Below, piece by piece: positions 17,912-26,340 of a stretch of 64,000 nt of DNA; position 1 is the stretch's first letter, and each line of letters begins with the position of its first letter. Below the pieces are notes generated by a model. That model was not told the origin of the DNA, did not search any database, and saw nothing but the letters and a program-made list of their open reading frames with translations. The stretch is taken from positions 1 through 64,000 of the forward strand of contig NZ_JWHL01000008.1 in the NCBI RefSeq assembly GCF_018132105.1. The letters run 5' to 3'. A program made the translations under genes and the position numbers. The DNA comes from Methanocalculus chunghsingensis. Its GTDB lineage: Archaea > Halobacteriota > Methanomicrobia > Methanomicrobiales > Methanocorpusculaceae.

Positions 17912-18313
17912 ATGGTGAAGCCTATGGTCGACGTAGCTGTCATCGCGGGATCAAAATCAGACGAGGCGATCGTTCGCAAAGTCTGCGTAACACTCGAAGA
18001 ATACGGTATCAGCTATGAAGAACGGGTTATTTCAGCTCACCGCGATCCTCTGGAACTCCAGGAGTATATCGGGAAGAGCGATGCCCGCGTCTTCATCGGG
18101 ATCGCCGGAATGTCCGCCGCCCTCCCCGGCGTCATCGCATCAAAGACAAAAAAACCGGTCATCGGGGTCCCTGTGAGCGGAAAAGTGATGGGTGGGCTCG
18201 ATGCACTCCTCTCGATCGCCCAGATGCCAAAGGGCGTCCCGGTCGCCTGCGTCGCAGTTGATGGCGGGGAGAATGCAGCACACCTCGCCGCGCGGATACT
18301 CGGCGTTGCATGA
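17912..18313 (+). CDS. purE: Phosphoribosylaminoimidazole carboxylase PurE-like
   Basis: This 133-residue PurE catalyses the carboxylation or mutase step in purine synthesis. Signature elements are [14 protein letters not shown], the catalytic-loop [34 protein letters not shown] and [19 protein letters not shown]. An ATG five codons later (17924) could also be used, but the first ATG fits a leaderless transcript from the TATA box at 17885. No purK is adjacent, and whether the protein acts as the N5-CAIR mutase cannot be told. Confidence 0.92.
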   Translation: MVKPMVDVAVIAGSKSDEAIVRKVCVTLEEYGISYEERVISAHRDPLELQEYIGKSDARVFIGIAGMSAALPGVIASKTKKPVIGVPVSGKVMGGLDALLSIAQMPKGVPVACVAVDGGENAAHLAARILGVA

Positions 18314-18450
18314 GGGAGCAGCCAGCCATGAGGGGAGGGAGTATCCTCCCACCCTGTGGTCTGTCTACAGAATGAATCTGATCCTTCATTGGTAAAAATA
18401 ACCGAAAAATAGTCTCTTCCGGAGACCAGGGAGGATAGTATTGGCGAATC

Positions 18451-19761
18451 CTACTTCTTCTGATCCCCGTCAAATATCTCCCGAACCATCTTCACCGCAC
18501 AGAGATCCCCGCACATCGAACAGGTCTCCCTCTCGGTGTCGCGATCGTGGATGGCACGTGCATGGTCAGGGAAGAGCATTTCAGCATACTGCCCCTCCCA
18601 ATCGAGATCACGCCGGGCAATCGCCATGCGTTCCTCTTCAGGGCATCCGGAAACCCCGCCGCGCCGGGAGATATCCCCGACATGGGCGGCGATCCGTGCG
18701 ACCCGTGTCCCCTCGATGATCTCGCGTTCATCAGGGAGGGCAAGATGCTCGGCCGGAGAGACCATGCAGAGGAAATCTGCCCCTGCTGATGCCGCAATAG
18801 CGCCCCCGATGGCGCCGACGACGTGATCATACCCGGTTGCAATATCGGTGACGAGCGGGCCGAGGAGGTAGAGCGGCGCATGGTCGGTCACCTCTTTGAT
18901 GACCTTCACATTCCATGCAACCTCATGGATCGGGATATGACCGGGCCCCTCGATCATCCGCTGTACCCCGGCCTGCAGCGCGATACGGGCCTGCCTGCCA
19001 AGGGTCAGGTACTCGGTCGTCTTGGCAAGCCTGCTCGCATCGACGAGTGCTCCGGGTCGCATTCCATCACCAAGACTCAGGGTGACATCCTCTTCGGCAA
19101 GGATCTCAAGGAGGTAATCGAACTCCTTTGCAAGAGGGTTCTCCTCACCCGTTGCCGCCATCCATGCGACATGGAACGCCCCACCCCGTGATACGACACC
19201 GAGTGTCCTTGGATCGAGCCGGAGTGCCTCGAATGCATCAAGATTCACACCGGAGTGGAGGGTCATGAAATCAACACCCTGCCTGGCCTGCTCCCGGATC
19301 ACCGAGAAGAGAATATCAGCAGTGAGATCGGCTGCAGATCCGGCACGGCGGACCGCTTCGTAGATCGGAACCGTTCCAACAGGGATATCGAGGGAGAGGA
19401 TCTTCCGACGCATCTCCCTGAGATCTCCGGCAGTTGAAAGATCCATCAGGGCGTCCGCACCTGCATCGATGGCGGCGGCAGCCTTGACCATCTCGAGATC
19501 GGGATCACATCTTCCCTGTGAGGTCCCGATATTCACATTAACCTTGACGCGGCACCCTTCCCCGATAGGGATCAGACGGGCATTCCGCCGCGGGTTGGCA
19601 GGAATGACAATACGCCCTCGCTGAACTGCTTCTGCCATCCTCTCCGGGGAGATACCTTCAGTCCTGGCAACCGCTGTGAGCTCCGGAGGGGGATCAGAGC
19701 GGCACTGCCTGATGAGTGCATGCATAAGAACCATCTGTCTGGAGAGCTTATTATCCTGCAT
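18451..19761 (-). CDS. thiC: Phosphomethylpyrimidine synthase (ThiC)
   Basis: This 436-residue non-canonical radical SAM enzyme turns aminoimidazole ribotide into the pyrimidine part of thiamine. The C-terminal cluster motif CSMCGDLC is of the archaeal CX2CX3C form. GEGCRVKVNVNIGTSQG and EGPGHIPIHEVAWN are family landmarks. Starting at 19761 the ATG overlaps the divergent hydrolase start by two bases. Downstream ATGs at 19734 and 19725 would give an N-terminus closer to homologues (ALIRQCRSDPPPELTAVA), so the true start may be one of these. No TPP riboswitch was recognised. Confidence 0.95.
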   Translation of the reverse strand: MQDNKLSRQMVLMHALIRQCRSDPPPELTAVARTEGISPERMAEAVQRGRIVIPANPRRNARLIPIGEGCRVKVNVNIGTSQGRCDPDLEMVKAAAAIDAGADALMDLSTAGDLREMRRKILSLDIPVGTVPIYEAVRRAGSAADLTADILFSVIREQARQGVDFMTLHSGVNLDAFEALRLDPRTLGVVSRGGAFHVAWMAATGEENPLAKEFDYLLEILAEEDVTLSLGDGMRPGALVDASRLAKTTEYLTLGRQARIALQAGVQRMIEGPGHIPIHEVAWNVKVIKEVTDHAPLYLLGPLVTDIATGYDHVVGAIGGAIAASAGADFLCMVSPAEHLALPDEREIIEGTRVARIAAHVGDISRRGGVSGCPEEERMAIARRDLDWEGQYAEMLFPDHARAIHDRDTERETCSMCGDLCAVKMVREIFDGDQKK

Positions 19762-20362
19762 GCCCGTCCAGTGGATACCCGGGAGCGGCTGGCAGGCGAA
19801 CTCCTATCTTATCGGAGATATTCTGATCGATGCAGGGGTTCTCCCGATGGCTCTTGAACAATATAAAGACAGGATTGAGACGATCATTCTGACACACGGA
19901 CACTTCGACCATACAGCCCATCTCGCTCAGATCAAGGCGATGTGCAGTGCAACGGTCTGTATCCATGAGGAGGATGCAGGTGCCCTCAGATCCGAGGCTG
20001 AGAGCCTCTCGTTTCACTTCGGCGCACGCCCCCCAATGATCATACCCGATCGGATCCTCAGCGACGGAGACCAGATCGGGCCACTCAGGGTCATCCATAC
20101 CCCCGGCCATACCAGGGGAAGCATCTGCCTCTATCATGAGGAAGAGGCGGCACTCATCTCCGGTGATACCGTCTTCCCCGGGGGATCATTCGGGAGGACC
20201 GACTTTCCCGGTGGAAACGCCGGAGACCTGAAACGATCGGTCGAAAAGCTCGCAATGCTCCGGGTTGAGTCGCTCTGGCCAGGCCATGAGCAGCCGGTGA
20301 AGAGTGGCGCAGGAAGACATCTGCTTGCCACCCGGCAGTGCCTCCAGTCCTATCATGGATAA
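19760..20362 (+). CDS. Metallo-beta-lactamase-fold hydrolase (glyoxalase II-like)
   Basis: This is a 200-residue MBL-fold protein. The zinc motif THGHFDHT (HxHxDH), a further His in HTPGHTRGS, Asp in LISGDTVFPGG, and the final His in LWPGHEQPV make the full two-metal set. I start at ATG 19760 (MPVQWIPGSGWQAN), because homologues begin just before the first strand and longer forms overlap thiC heavily. Small MBL hydrolases of this sort include glyoxalase II-like thioesterases; the substrate is unknown. Its stop overlaps the next gene by 8 bases. Confidence 0.88.
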   Translation: MPVQWIPGSGWQANSYLIGDILIDAGVLPMALEQYKDRIETIILTHGHFDHTAHLAQIKAMCSATVCIHEEDAGALRSEAESLSFHFGARPPMIIPDRILSDGDQIGPLRVIHTPGHTRGSICLYHEEEAALISGDTVFPGGSFGRTDFPGGNAGDLKRSVEKLAMLRVESLWPGHEQPVKSGAGRHLLATRQCLQSYHG

Positions 20363-20780
20363 GGGAATCTATACACTCGTGCTCGAATCCAAAGGCGCCG
20401 ATATAGAGATTGGAGCGCTTGGCAATCTCACGATACCCGGAGGATACCTCATCTATGTCGGATCCGCCCTCGGGCCGGGGGGGCTTGGACGGATCAGCCG
20501 CCACAAAACGACCGCCCATGACGGGAGGCGGCCGCACTGGCACATCGACTACCTCCTCCAGCATCCTTCAACCCGGTTGATTGCATCGGTTGCTGCACCG
20601 ACAACCGAACGTCTTGAGTGCACCCTTGCAGATCTGGTGGGCGGCCCGTCAATACCGGGTTTCGGGGCCTCCGACTGCCGGTGTCGGTCCCACCTCTTTA
20701 TCCGTTTGGATGATCCGGCTTCAGAACTTGCAGATATCTTCTCGTCAATCGGACTCATGGCCACGATCAGAAGATATTAG
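20355..20780 (+). CDS. DUF123 / GIY-YIG-like nuclease-family protein
   Basis: This 141-residue protein matches the DUF123 family, which is related to GIY-YIG nucleases. YTLVLESKGADIEIGALG opens the domain, GGYLIYVGSALGPGGLGRISRHK corresponds to the GIY-YIG core, and RPHWHIDYLL follows. ATG 20355 is chosen over an upstream in-frame ATG since it gives the conserved start and overlaps the hydrolase stop by 8 bases, a coupling arrangement. In some archaea this domain is fused to endonuclease III. Biochemical function is not established. Confidence 0.85.
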   Translation: MDKGIYTLVLESKGADIEIGALGNLTIPGGYLIYVGSALGPGGLGRISRHKTTAHDGRRPHWHIDYLLQHPSTRLIASVAAPTTERLECTLADLVGGPSIPGFGASDCRCRSHLFIRLDDPASELADIFSSIGLMATIRRY

Positions 20781-20789
20781 AGATCAGAG

Positions 20790-21359
20790 ATGAAGGATAC
20801 CTCTATGAAGGTACTTGGCATATCAGGGAGTATGCGGCGCGAGGGGAATACCGCCATTCTGGTCCAGGAGATCCTCAGGCATGTCGCGCAAAAGGGTGTT
20901 CCAACCGAGTTCATCTCACTCTCAGGCAAAGAGATCAAACCCTGCATCGGGTGTGAGAAATGTAAGGAAGAGAAATGCTGTGTCATTAAAAATGATGACT
21001 GGCATGAGATCATCGAGAAGATGGTCAATGCAGATCTTCTGATCATCGGATCGCCCACATACTATTTTGATGTCTGCGGACAGGTGAAAAACCTCATCGA
21101 CCGGACCTACTCGCTCTGGCATGACCGCAAGCTTGCCGGAAAGAAGGCGGTTGCAATCGCGGTCTGTGCAGACAAGGGAGGAACCCGGACACTTGAGACA
21201 CTTGAAGCCTTCCTCTCGACCCATGAGTACGGGTATATCGGCCATATCATCGGAAGGGGATTCTATCCAGGTGATGTCCGGGAGGATAGCATCGCAATGG
21301 GATCGGCAGAACCGATTGCCGATAAGATCGTCTCCTACTTTGGAACACTCGATGACTGA
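20790..21359 (+). CDS. Iron-sulfur flavoprotein (NADPH-dependent FMN reductase family)
   Basis: This 189-residue flavodoxin-fold protein has LGISGSMRREGNTAIL as the FMN phosphate loop and the compact cysteine motif CIGCEKCKEEKCC, which matches the 4Fe-4S motif of methanogen iron-sulfur flavoproteins (Isf). GSPTYYFDVCGQVKNLIDR is the second flavin-contact segment. Isf proteins transfer electrons from ferredoxin and are linked to oxygen or peroxide defence. A second ATG at 20805 preceded by AAGGA is an alternative start. It follows the DUF123 gene by 9 bases. Confidence 0.9.
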   Translation: MKDTSMKVLGISGSMRREGNTAILVQEILRHVAQKGVPTEFISLSGKEIKPCIGCEKCKEEKCCVIKNDDWHEIIEKMVNADLLIIGSPTYYFDVCGQVKNLIDRTYSLWHDRKLAGKKAVAIAVCADKGGTRTLETLEAFLSTHEYGYIGHIIGRGFYPGDVREDSIAMGSAEPIADKIVSYFGTLDD

Positions 21360-21372
21360 GGGGGAGGGTCCA

Positions 21373-21672
21373 ATGCAACACCTCACAATACCCCTCGAGA
21401 AGCGGATGGCGGACGGATACTCGATCCCGGTTGGCGGTGTTCATCTCATCTTTGTTACAGCAGGCGATGGGTTGATCGGATGTGGGGCCTTCGATATCGC
21501 CGCGCTTGAAAAGTTCGGGGTACCTGCAGCAAAGATGCAGGCGATGACCGGGCCTGCCATCACCTCAATTGAGGAGATCCTCTATGCAGAAGTCAAAGAG
21601 GCAAATACACATGCAGTTGGAAAAGGAATTGTCAAAGGAATGATAGGAAAAGAAGCCCTCGAGCTCCTCTGA
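21373..21672 (+). CDS. DUF1805 domain protein
   Basis: This 99-residue protein belongs to the DUF1805 (YunC-like) family. Recognisable segments are GVHLIFVTAGDGLIGCGAFD and GPAITSIEEILYAEVKEAN. ATG 21373 is preferred because GGGGAGGG lies 4-10 bases upstream; an ATG at 21352 overlapping the flavoprotein stop is possible. No function is established. It ends a four-gene plus-strand run starting with the MBL hydrolase. Confidence 0.8.
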   Translation: MQHLTIPLEKRMADGYSIPVGGVHLIFVTAGDGLIGCGAFDIAALEKFGVPAAKMQAMTGPAITSIEEILYAEVKEANTHAVGKGIVKGMIGKEALELL

Positions 21673-21678
21673 TGCAGA

Positions 21679-22254
21679 TCAGAGGCCGAGGTTTTCAAGG
21701 AAGAGCTGGTGGAGTCTCAGATCTCCACTGAGTTCGGGATGGAACGAGAAGGCCATATGAAGGCCATGCCTGATTGCAATATATCCTTGTGGAAGCTTCG
21801 CCAGTACTTCTGTTTTGTATCCGACACGGGTTGCCACAGGTGCACGAATGAAGACTGCATGGAATGGATCTGCAAGTCCGACGCAGTCAATATCGGCCTC
21901 AAATGACTCACGCTGGCGTCCGAAAGCATTCCGCTTCACCGTCATATCCATGATGCCGAGTGGCTCAAAGAGGCTGTCATCCTCGACTTCTGTAGCAAGG
22001 AGAACCATCCCGGCACAGGTGGCAAAAATCCCCCCATCGTACTCCTGAAGGGGGCGCTGCATCCCTGCATTCTGGATCAGTCGGTTAATCGTTGTTGATT
22101 CCCCTCCTGGGAGTGCGATGCCGTCAAAGTCCGGTATCTCGGATGCTGTACGGAAGGCAGATACCTCCCCCCGATCACCAAGCGCTAAGCGAAATGCCTC
22201 CAGGTGCTCGGAGACATCGCCCTGAAGTGCAAGGACTCCAATCCTACCAGCCAC
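21679..22254 (-). CDS. pdxT: Pyridoxal 5'-phosphate synthase glutaminase subunit
   Basis: This 191-residue class I glutamine amidotransferase supplies ammonia to PdxS. The nucleophile is in [11 protein letters not shown], the oxyanion GGES loop is [12 protein letters not shown], and the His/Glu pair is in [11 protein letters not shown]. The start overlaps pdxS by 11 bases, as expected for a two-subunit enzyme made in fixed ratio. Confidence 0.95.
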   Translation of the reverse strand: MAGRIGVLALQGDVSEHLEAFRLALGDRGEVSAFRTASEIPDFDGIALPGGESTTINRLIQNAGMQRPLQEYDGGIFATCAGMVLLATEVEDDSLFEPLGIMDMTVKRNAFGRQRESFEADIDCVGLADPFHAVFIRAPVATRVGYKTEVLAKLPQGYIAIRHGLHMAFSFHPELSGDLRLHQLFLENLGL

Positions 22255-23140
22255 GGGTCTGCAACACCTCGTCCGGACGGAGCGTATGGATGTCGATGCC
22301 CTTCATCGCCTCACCAAGGCCACGGCTCACTTCTGCAATAACCTTGGGATCATTGAAGTGATGGACCGTCTCAACGATCGCCCGTGCCATCTTCTCAGGA
22401 TTCTCTGACTTGAAGATCCCTGAACCGACGAAGACGCCGTCTGCACCAAGCTGCATCATCAGTGCGGCATCGGAGGGTGTTGCAATACCGCCTGCAGAGA
22501 AGTTCACAACCGGAAGACGCCCGCGGACTGCTGCATCCTCGACGAGCTCGACCGGGGCCTCAATCTTCCGGGCATACGCCGCCCGCTCCTGGGTATCCAT
22601 CCCGGAGATAAGCCGGATCTCGGACTGAATGGCCCGCATATGCCTGACGGCTTCGACGACGTTGCCGGTCCCGGCCTCACCCTTCGTCCGGATCATCGCT
22701 GCCCCCTCGTTGATCCGCCTGAGCGCCTCACCAAGATTGCGTGCCCCACAGACGAACGGCACCGAGAAGACCTTCTTATCGACATGGAACTCCTCATCTG
22801 CCGGTGTCAGCACTTCAGATTCATCGATCATATCGACACCAAGCTCCTGGAGCACCTGCGCCTCGACGAAGTGGCCGATCCTGACCTTCCCCATGACCGG
22901 GATCGAGACCGCTTCGGTGATCTCGACGATCCTGGTTGGATCTGCCATCCTGGCGACACCCCCCATCTTCCTGATATCCGAAGGAACACGTTCAAGCGCC
23001 ATTACCGCAACCGCACCGGCTTCTTCTGCGATTATTGCCTCTTCAGCAGAGACGACATCCATGATGACGCCGCCCTTCTGCATCGATGCAAAACCCCGCT
23101 TCAGAAGTTCCGTCCCAAACCTCAGCTCTTCAAGTTTCAT
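22244..23140 (-). CDS. pdxS: Pyridoxal 5'-phosphate synthase lyase subunit
   Basis: This 298-residue TIM-barrel enzyme builds PLP from ribose 5-phosphate, glyceraldehyde 3-phosphate and ammonia. Family blocks are [35 protein letters not shown] (with an active-site lysine), [13 protein letters not shown] and [19 protein letters not shown] box about 25-35 bases upstream and an inverted repeat mark its promoter. The PLP produced serves the two aminotransferases and the lysine aminomutase in this window. Confidence 0.96.
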   Translation of the reverse strand: MKLEELRFGTELLKRGFASMQKGGVIMDVVSAEEAIIAEEAGAVAVMALERVPSDIRKMGGVARMADPTRIVEITEAVSIPVMGKVRIGHFVEAQVLQELGVDMIDESEVLTPADEEFHVDKKVFSVPFVCGARNLGEALRRINEGAAMIRTKGEAGTGNVVEAVRHMRAIQSEIRLISGMDTQERAAYARKIEAPVELVEDAAVRGRLPVVNFSAGGIATPSDAALMMQLGADGVFVGSGIFKSENPEKMARAIVETVHHFNDPKVIAEVSRGLGEAMKGIDIHTLRPDEVLQTRGW

Positions 23141-23162
23141 CCCTGTTTATTGGATCAGGCAA

Positions 23163-23204
23163 GACTATAAAACATAACATCCCGGAGAATCGAACCACTC
23201 TCCG
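23163..23204 (-). promoter_or_regulatory. pdxST promoter with upstream inverted repeat
   Basis: On the minus strand ATGTTTTATAGTC (23163-23175) is a good TATA element about 23-35 bases before the pdxS ATG at 23140, predicting a near-leaderless mRNA. Just upstream is CGGAGA-(10 bases)-TCTCCG (23183-23204 on the plus strand), a possible activator or repressor site. Confidence 0.5.
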
Positions 23205-23210
23205 ATGGTA

Positions 23211-23245
23211 TCCCGAGATATCGAATATCAGACTCGGGAAAAAAT
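23211..23245 (-). terminator. Likely end of the cohesin-dockerin operon
   Basis: Twelve bases after the last gene of the cluster its strand reads a T6 run (23240-23245). It is followed by the inverted repeat TCCCGAG-(15 bases)-CTCGGGA (23211-23239 on the plus strand). Oligo-T is the usual archaeal termination signal. The hairpin could equally belong to the pdxS promoter region. Confidence 0.4.
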
Positions 23246-23257
23246 TTGAGATACTAT

Positions 23258-25543
23258 TTATCCAAGTTGTATCGCACCCACATAATGATACGCAATTTTT
23301 GCAGCATCACTGTGATTTACCGGATCGGAAAGAGGATCCGTTAATTTCGCCCTGGGATCCTGGTCAATGAGTCCGACCGCAATGTATGCCACTCTTGCAA
23401 CATCTCCGATATCCACCCTGCCGTTGCCATTCAGATCACCTCTCGGATTGACAATAATATACTCATTTCGTGTCAGCGTATCGTTTCCGGCATGATTTGA
23501 TACCGTGAGGGATACCCGGTATCTTCCCGGGATTTCGAAGATCGTTATGGGATGCTGATCACGGACGATTGTTTTGTCACCAAAACTCCATTCCCAATTG
23601 TCCGGGTAGCCGGTTGACCGATCGGTGAAAGTTACAGTAAGAGGGGCAGGACCAACGAGCAGATCTGCAGCAAAATCGGCAACAGGAGGGGAAGGGGGAG
23701 TTGATGGTGAAAATACAAAGACGGCGTTATGGGTTGCATCTGTCACATAGAGATCACCACGGCTATCAACGGCAATTCCGGACGGAGATGAGAGGCGACC
23801 AGTGCCAAATGATCCGATATATGTTCCGTTCTGATGAAATGCGATAATTCTTCCATTTCCGGCATCTGCGATGAACAGTTCTCCATAAGGAGATATGGCA
23901 ACATCGCGGGGCGCTGTCAGCCCCCCATCACCTTCAAGCGAAGGGCCGTAGGTGCGGATCTGGACCCCGGATCGATCATAAGCAACCACGCGGTTATTCC
24001 CGGAGTCGGAAACATAGAGGGTATCATCACGATCAAACCGGACACCCTGCGGGGATCTGAACTCTCCATCACCCGACCCCTGTGAGCCGAAATGGCGGAT
24101 AAAGCCACCCTCAGAGTTAAAGAGATCAATCCTGTGGTTTCCTGTATCAGCAATAGCAAGAACCCCGGATCGGTTTATGGCAATGCCGCCGGGAAATGAG
24201 AGCTCTCCCTGGAGAGATCCCCTCTCACCAAATGAACGAAGGAACTGCATATCCGAGTCAAATATCCGGATTTGGTGGTTCCCTGTATCAGCCACATAGA
24301 GCCGGCCGGCTTCATCATAGGAGACGCCGACAGGTCCGCCCAGGTTTTCTCCCGGAGCACCGGTGATCTCCTGGACGAAGGTGCCTTCAGAAGAAAAGAT
24401 CATGATCCGGTTATTCAGCATATCTGCGACAGAGACGATGCCTGATGAGGATATGGCGATGCCACGAGGAGAACTCAGAAACGATCCCCAGCTCCTCCGG
24501 AAGAGATAATATTCGGGATCAGCGGGAGAGGTGACGGTGATATACCCCTCTCGTGTTGAACGATTACTCCCTATGTCTTTCCCGGTGGTGAGGCTGACGG
24601 TATAGGTACCGACATCTTCATAGATCTTTGTTGGATGCTGTTCTTCAGAGGCTGTTCCATCTCCAAAATCCCAGAGCCAGAAGTCCGGATCTCCGGTGGA
24701 ATGATCGGTAAAAGCAACAAGGAGTGGTGCAGCCCCGCTGGTCGGATCTCCAAGAAAATGTGCAGTGGGTGGAAGAGGTGTTTCCTGAACGTGGATAAAG
24801 TCTTCTTTTGTGAGGATACTACTCCCCCCGGTATTCGACACCGTCAGGGATACAGTATAGAGTCCGGGTATGGTGTATATCTTTGTCGGGTGCTGTTCCA
24901 TTGAACCGGTTGCATCTCCAAAATCCCATAAAAATTCATCAGGATTCCCATCTGACTGATCCATAAAGCGGACAGATAAAGGGGCAACACCTGCAACCGG
25001 ATCAGCACTGAATCGTGCAGCAGGCTTCTGGGGAGGAACAGGGACATCCCCGACATTGAGAACAGCCGAGGAGACGATCGGATCATATTTGCCTGGTCCC
25101 AGGGGATCGATACTATCTACCTGGATCTGCAGAGGAGTATATCCACGTGCAATCGCCCGGACAGAGATGGTGATCAGGAGAACCTCCCCTGTCCCGGCAG
25201 CACCGGTAAGATCAACTGCCTTGCATCTGACCAATTGACCGGGAAGGGTACTGTTCTCCGGGAGATCCGCCCACCCGGGAAAGAGGACTGACGTTATCTC
25301 GCCGATTTCTGGATCATCAATCTGGATGATGAATTCGTACCCTGAAATTCCATCAGGAGCATCCTCTACCAGAAATGAATATTCGACCAGATCGCCAACT
25401 TCAGCAACCAGATATTCGGGATCAGGGATGATCGAGATGGGAACTCCATTGTTCTGGATTGAAGGGGCCTCATCGGCGCCTGCCGAAGCTGTCAGACATA
25501 GGCAGGCAAGAAGAAGAAAGAGGAGATGAGAAGAGATCTTCAC
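23258..25543 (-). CDS. Exported cohesin-like/PKD/NHL/PKD/dockerin protein
   Basis: This 761-residue surface protein has, in order: a signal peptide (LLFLLLACLCLTASAGA), a cohesin-like beta-sandwich (about 40-165, with ISGYEFIIQI, VLFPGWADL and VRCKAVDL), two PKD domains (about 175-335, WDFGDATG and WDFGDGTA), six NHL repeats (about 345-615, e.g. RLYVADTGNHQIRIF), a third PKD domain, and a C-terminal dockerin. The first dockerin loop DLNGNGRVDIGD is intact; the second (NHSDAAKIAYHYVG) has lost most calcium ligands. GTG 25543 is chosen because it directly follows the upstream stop with CGGAG before it. It is the last gene of the cluster. Confidence 0.85.
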   Translation of the reverse strand: MKISSHLLFLLLACLCLTASAGADEAPSIQNNGVPISIIPDPEYLVAEVGDLVEYSFLVEDAPDGISGYEFIIQIDDPEIGEITSVLFPGWADLPENSTLPGQLVRCKAVDLTGAAGTGEVLLITISVRAIARGYTPLQIQVDSIDPLGPGKYDPIVSSAVLNVGDVPVPPQKPAARFSADPVAGVAPLSVRFMDQSDGNPDEFLWDFGDATGSMEQHPTKIYTIPGLYTVSLTVSNTGGSSILTKEDFIHVQETPLPPTAHFLGDPTSGAAPLLVAFTDHSTGDPDFWLWDFGDGTASEEQHPTKIYEDVGTYTVSLTTGKDIGSNRSTREGYITVTSPADPEYYLFRRSWGSFLSSPRGIAISSSGIVSVADMLNNRIMIFSSEGTFVQEITGAPGENLGGPVGVSYDEAGRLYVADTGNHQIRIFDSDMQFLRSFGERGSLQGELSFPGGIAINRSGVLAIADTGNHRIDLFNSEGGFIRHFGSQGSGDGEFRSPQGVRFDRDDTLYVSDSGNNRVVAYDRSGVQIRTYGPSLEGDGGLTAPRDVAISPYGELFIADAGNGRIIAFHQNGTYIGSFGTGRLSSPSGIAVDSRGDLYVTDATHNAVFVFSPSTPPSPPVADFAADLLVGPAPLTVTFTDRSTGYPDNWEWSFGDKTIVRDQHPITIFEIPGRYRVSLTVSNHAGNDTLTRNEYIIVNPRGDLNGNGRVDIGDVARVAYIAVGLIDQDPRAKLTDPLSDPVNHSDAAKIAYHYVGAIQLG

Positions 25544-25544
25544 G

Positions 25545-26336
25545 CTAATTCTCCGGATCACGACCATGCAGAGATCCAATCAACAGCAGGGCGATGAGAG
25601 ATCCCAGAATGGGAAGGAATAGCCCTCCGGGAGATTTCTGAAGATCCGGTTCATCGACCGAAACCACCTGATCCTCCATATGACCAGATTCGGAATCCAG
25701 AGGGGTCACTTGATCTGCTACAGGCTCGGGAGTCTCTTCCGGCGTTGCGACTGTTGTGATACCAGGAGTCATGGCAGGTGTGGGTGTGGGAGTGGGAGTC
25801 GCGGTAACAACAGGTGTTGAAGATGAGGACCCCCCTCCACCGGAACCACCGGATGCCGGAGAAGCACTAACACCGACAGTCACAGGAATGACAATGGGTG
25901 AACCATTATACAGATCGCCAAAGTCATCTTCAAGGATATGCGGAGTGATGGTTATGGTTGCCATACCATTGGCAACGCCGGCAAGAGAGAGGACTGCAAA
26001 CTGAAATGAACCCTCTCCAGGTTCTGCCAGCTGGGAGAGATCAACACCCCTTATATGACCGGTTTCTGTGCCTGGAGATACAAATTCTTCCAGCATCACC
26101 CATTCCGCGAAGGTTACATCGGCAACATCAAGGATATGCGGATCCGTCACTTCAAGATTGAGATGGAACCCTGATATCCCATCTGTAGCACCGGTGATTC
26201 CGATCGTCAGAGGAATTTGCTGACCAACACCGAGAGAAAGACTCCCGGCTGGCGATACAATAACATCAGCCCCGAGGGCAGGTGTTACCAGAAAGCATAG
26301 AGAGACGATAATTACTGATACAATATTTATTCTCAT
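25545..26336 (-). CDS. Membrane-anchored cohesin-like protein
   Basis: This 263-residue protein has a signal peptide (VSVIIVSLCFLVTPALG), one cohesin-like domain (about 25-155, with DGISGFHLNLEVTDP and DVTFAEWVML), and a Gly/Ser then Pro/Thr-rich linker (about 160-225). A C-terminal hydrophobic helix (LFLPILGSLIALLLIGSL) follows, with a short charged end. It has no dockerin. It is thus the only member of the cluster that looks fixed in the membrane, and could be the cell-surface base to which dockerin proteins bind. Its stop is one base before the GTG of the next gene and its start 4 bases after the previous stop, so the three genes are translated as one unit. Confidence 0.8.
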   Translation of the reverse strand: MRINIVSVIIVSLCFLVTPALGADVIVSPAGSLSLGVGQQIPLTIGITGATDGISGFHLNLEVTDPHILDVADVTFAEWVMLEEFVSPGTETGHIRGVDLSQLAEPGEGSFQFAVLSLAGVANGMATITITPHILEDDFGDLYNGSPIVIPVTVGVSASPASGGSGGGGSSSSTPVVTATPTPTPTPAMTPGITTVATPEETPEPVADQVTPLDSESGHMEDQVVSVDEPDLQKSPGGLFLPILGSLIALLLIGSLHGRDPEN

Positions 26337-26340
26337 AAAA

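Noticed and set aside
23181-23210. tRNA-like T-arm (GTGGTTCGATTC) upstream of pdxS
   Set aside because: No matching acceptor, anticodon or D-arm surrounds it; the sequence is an inverted repeat in the promoter region.
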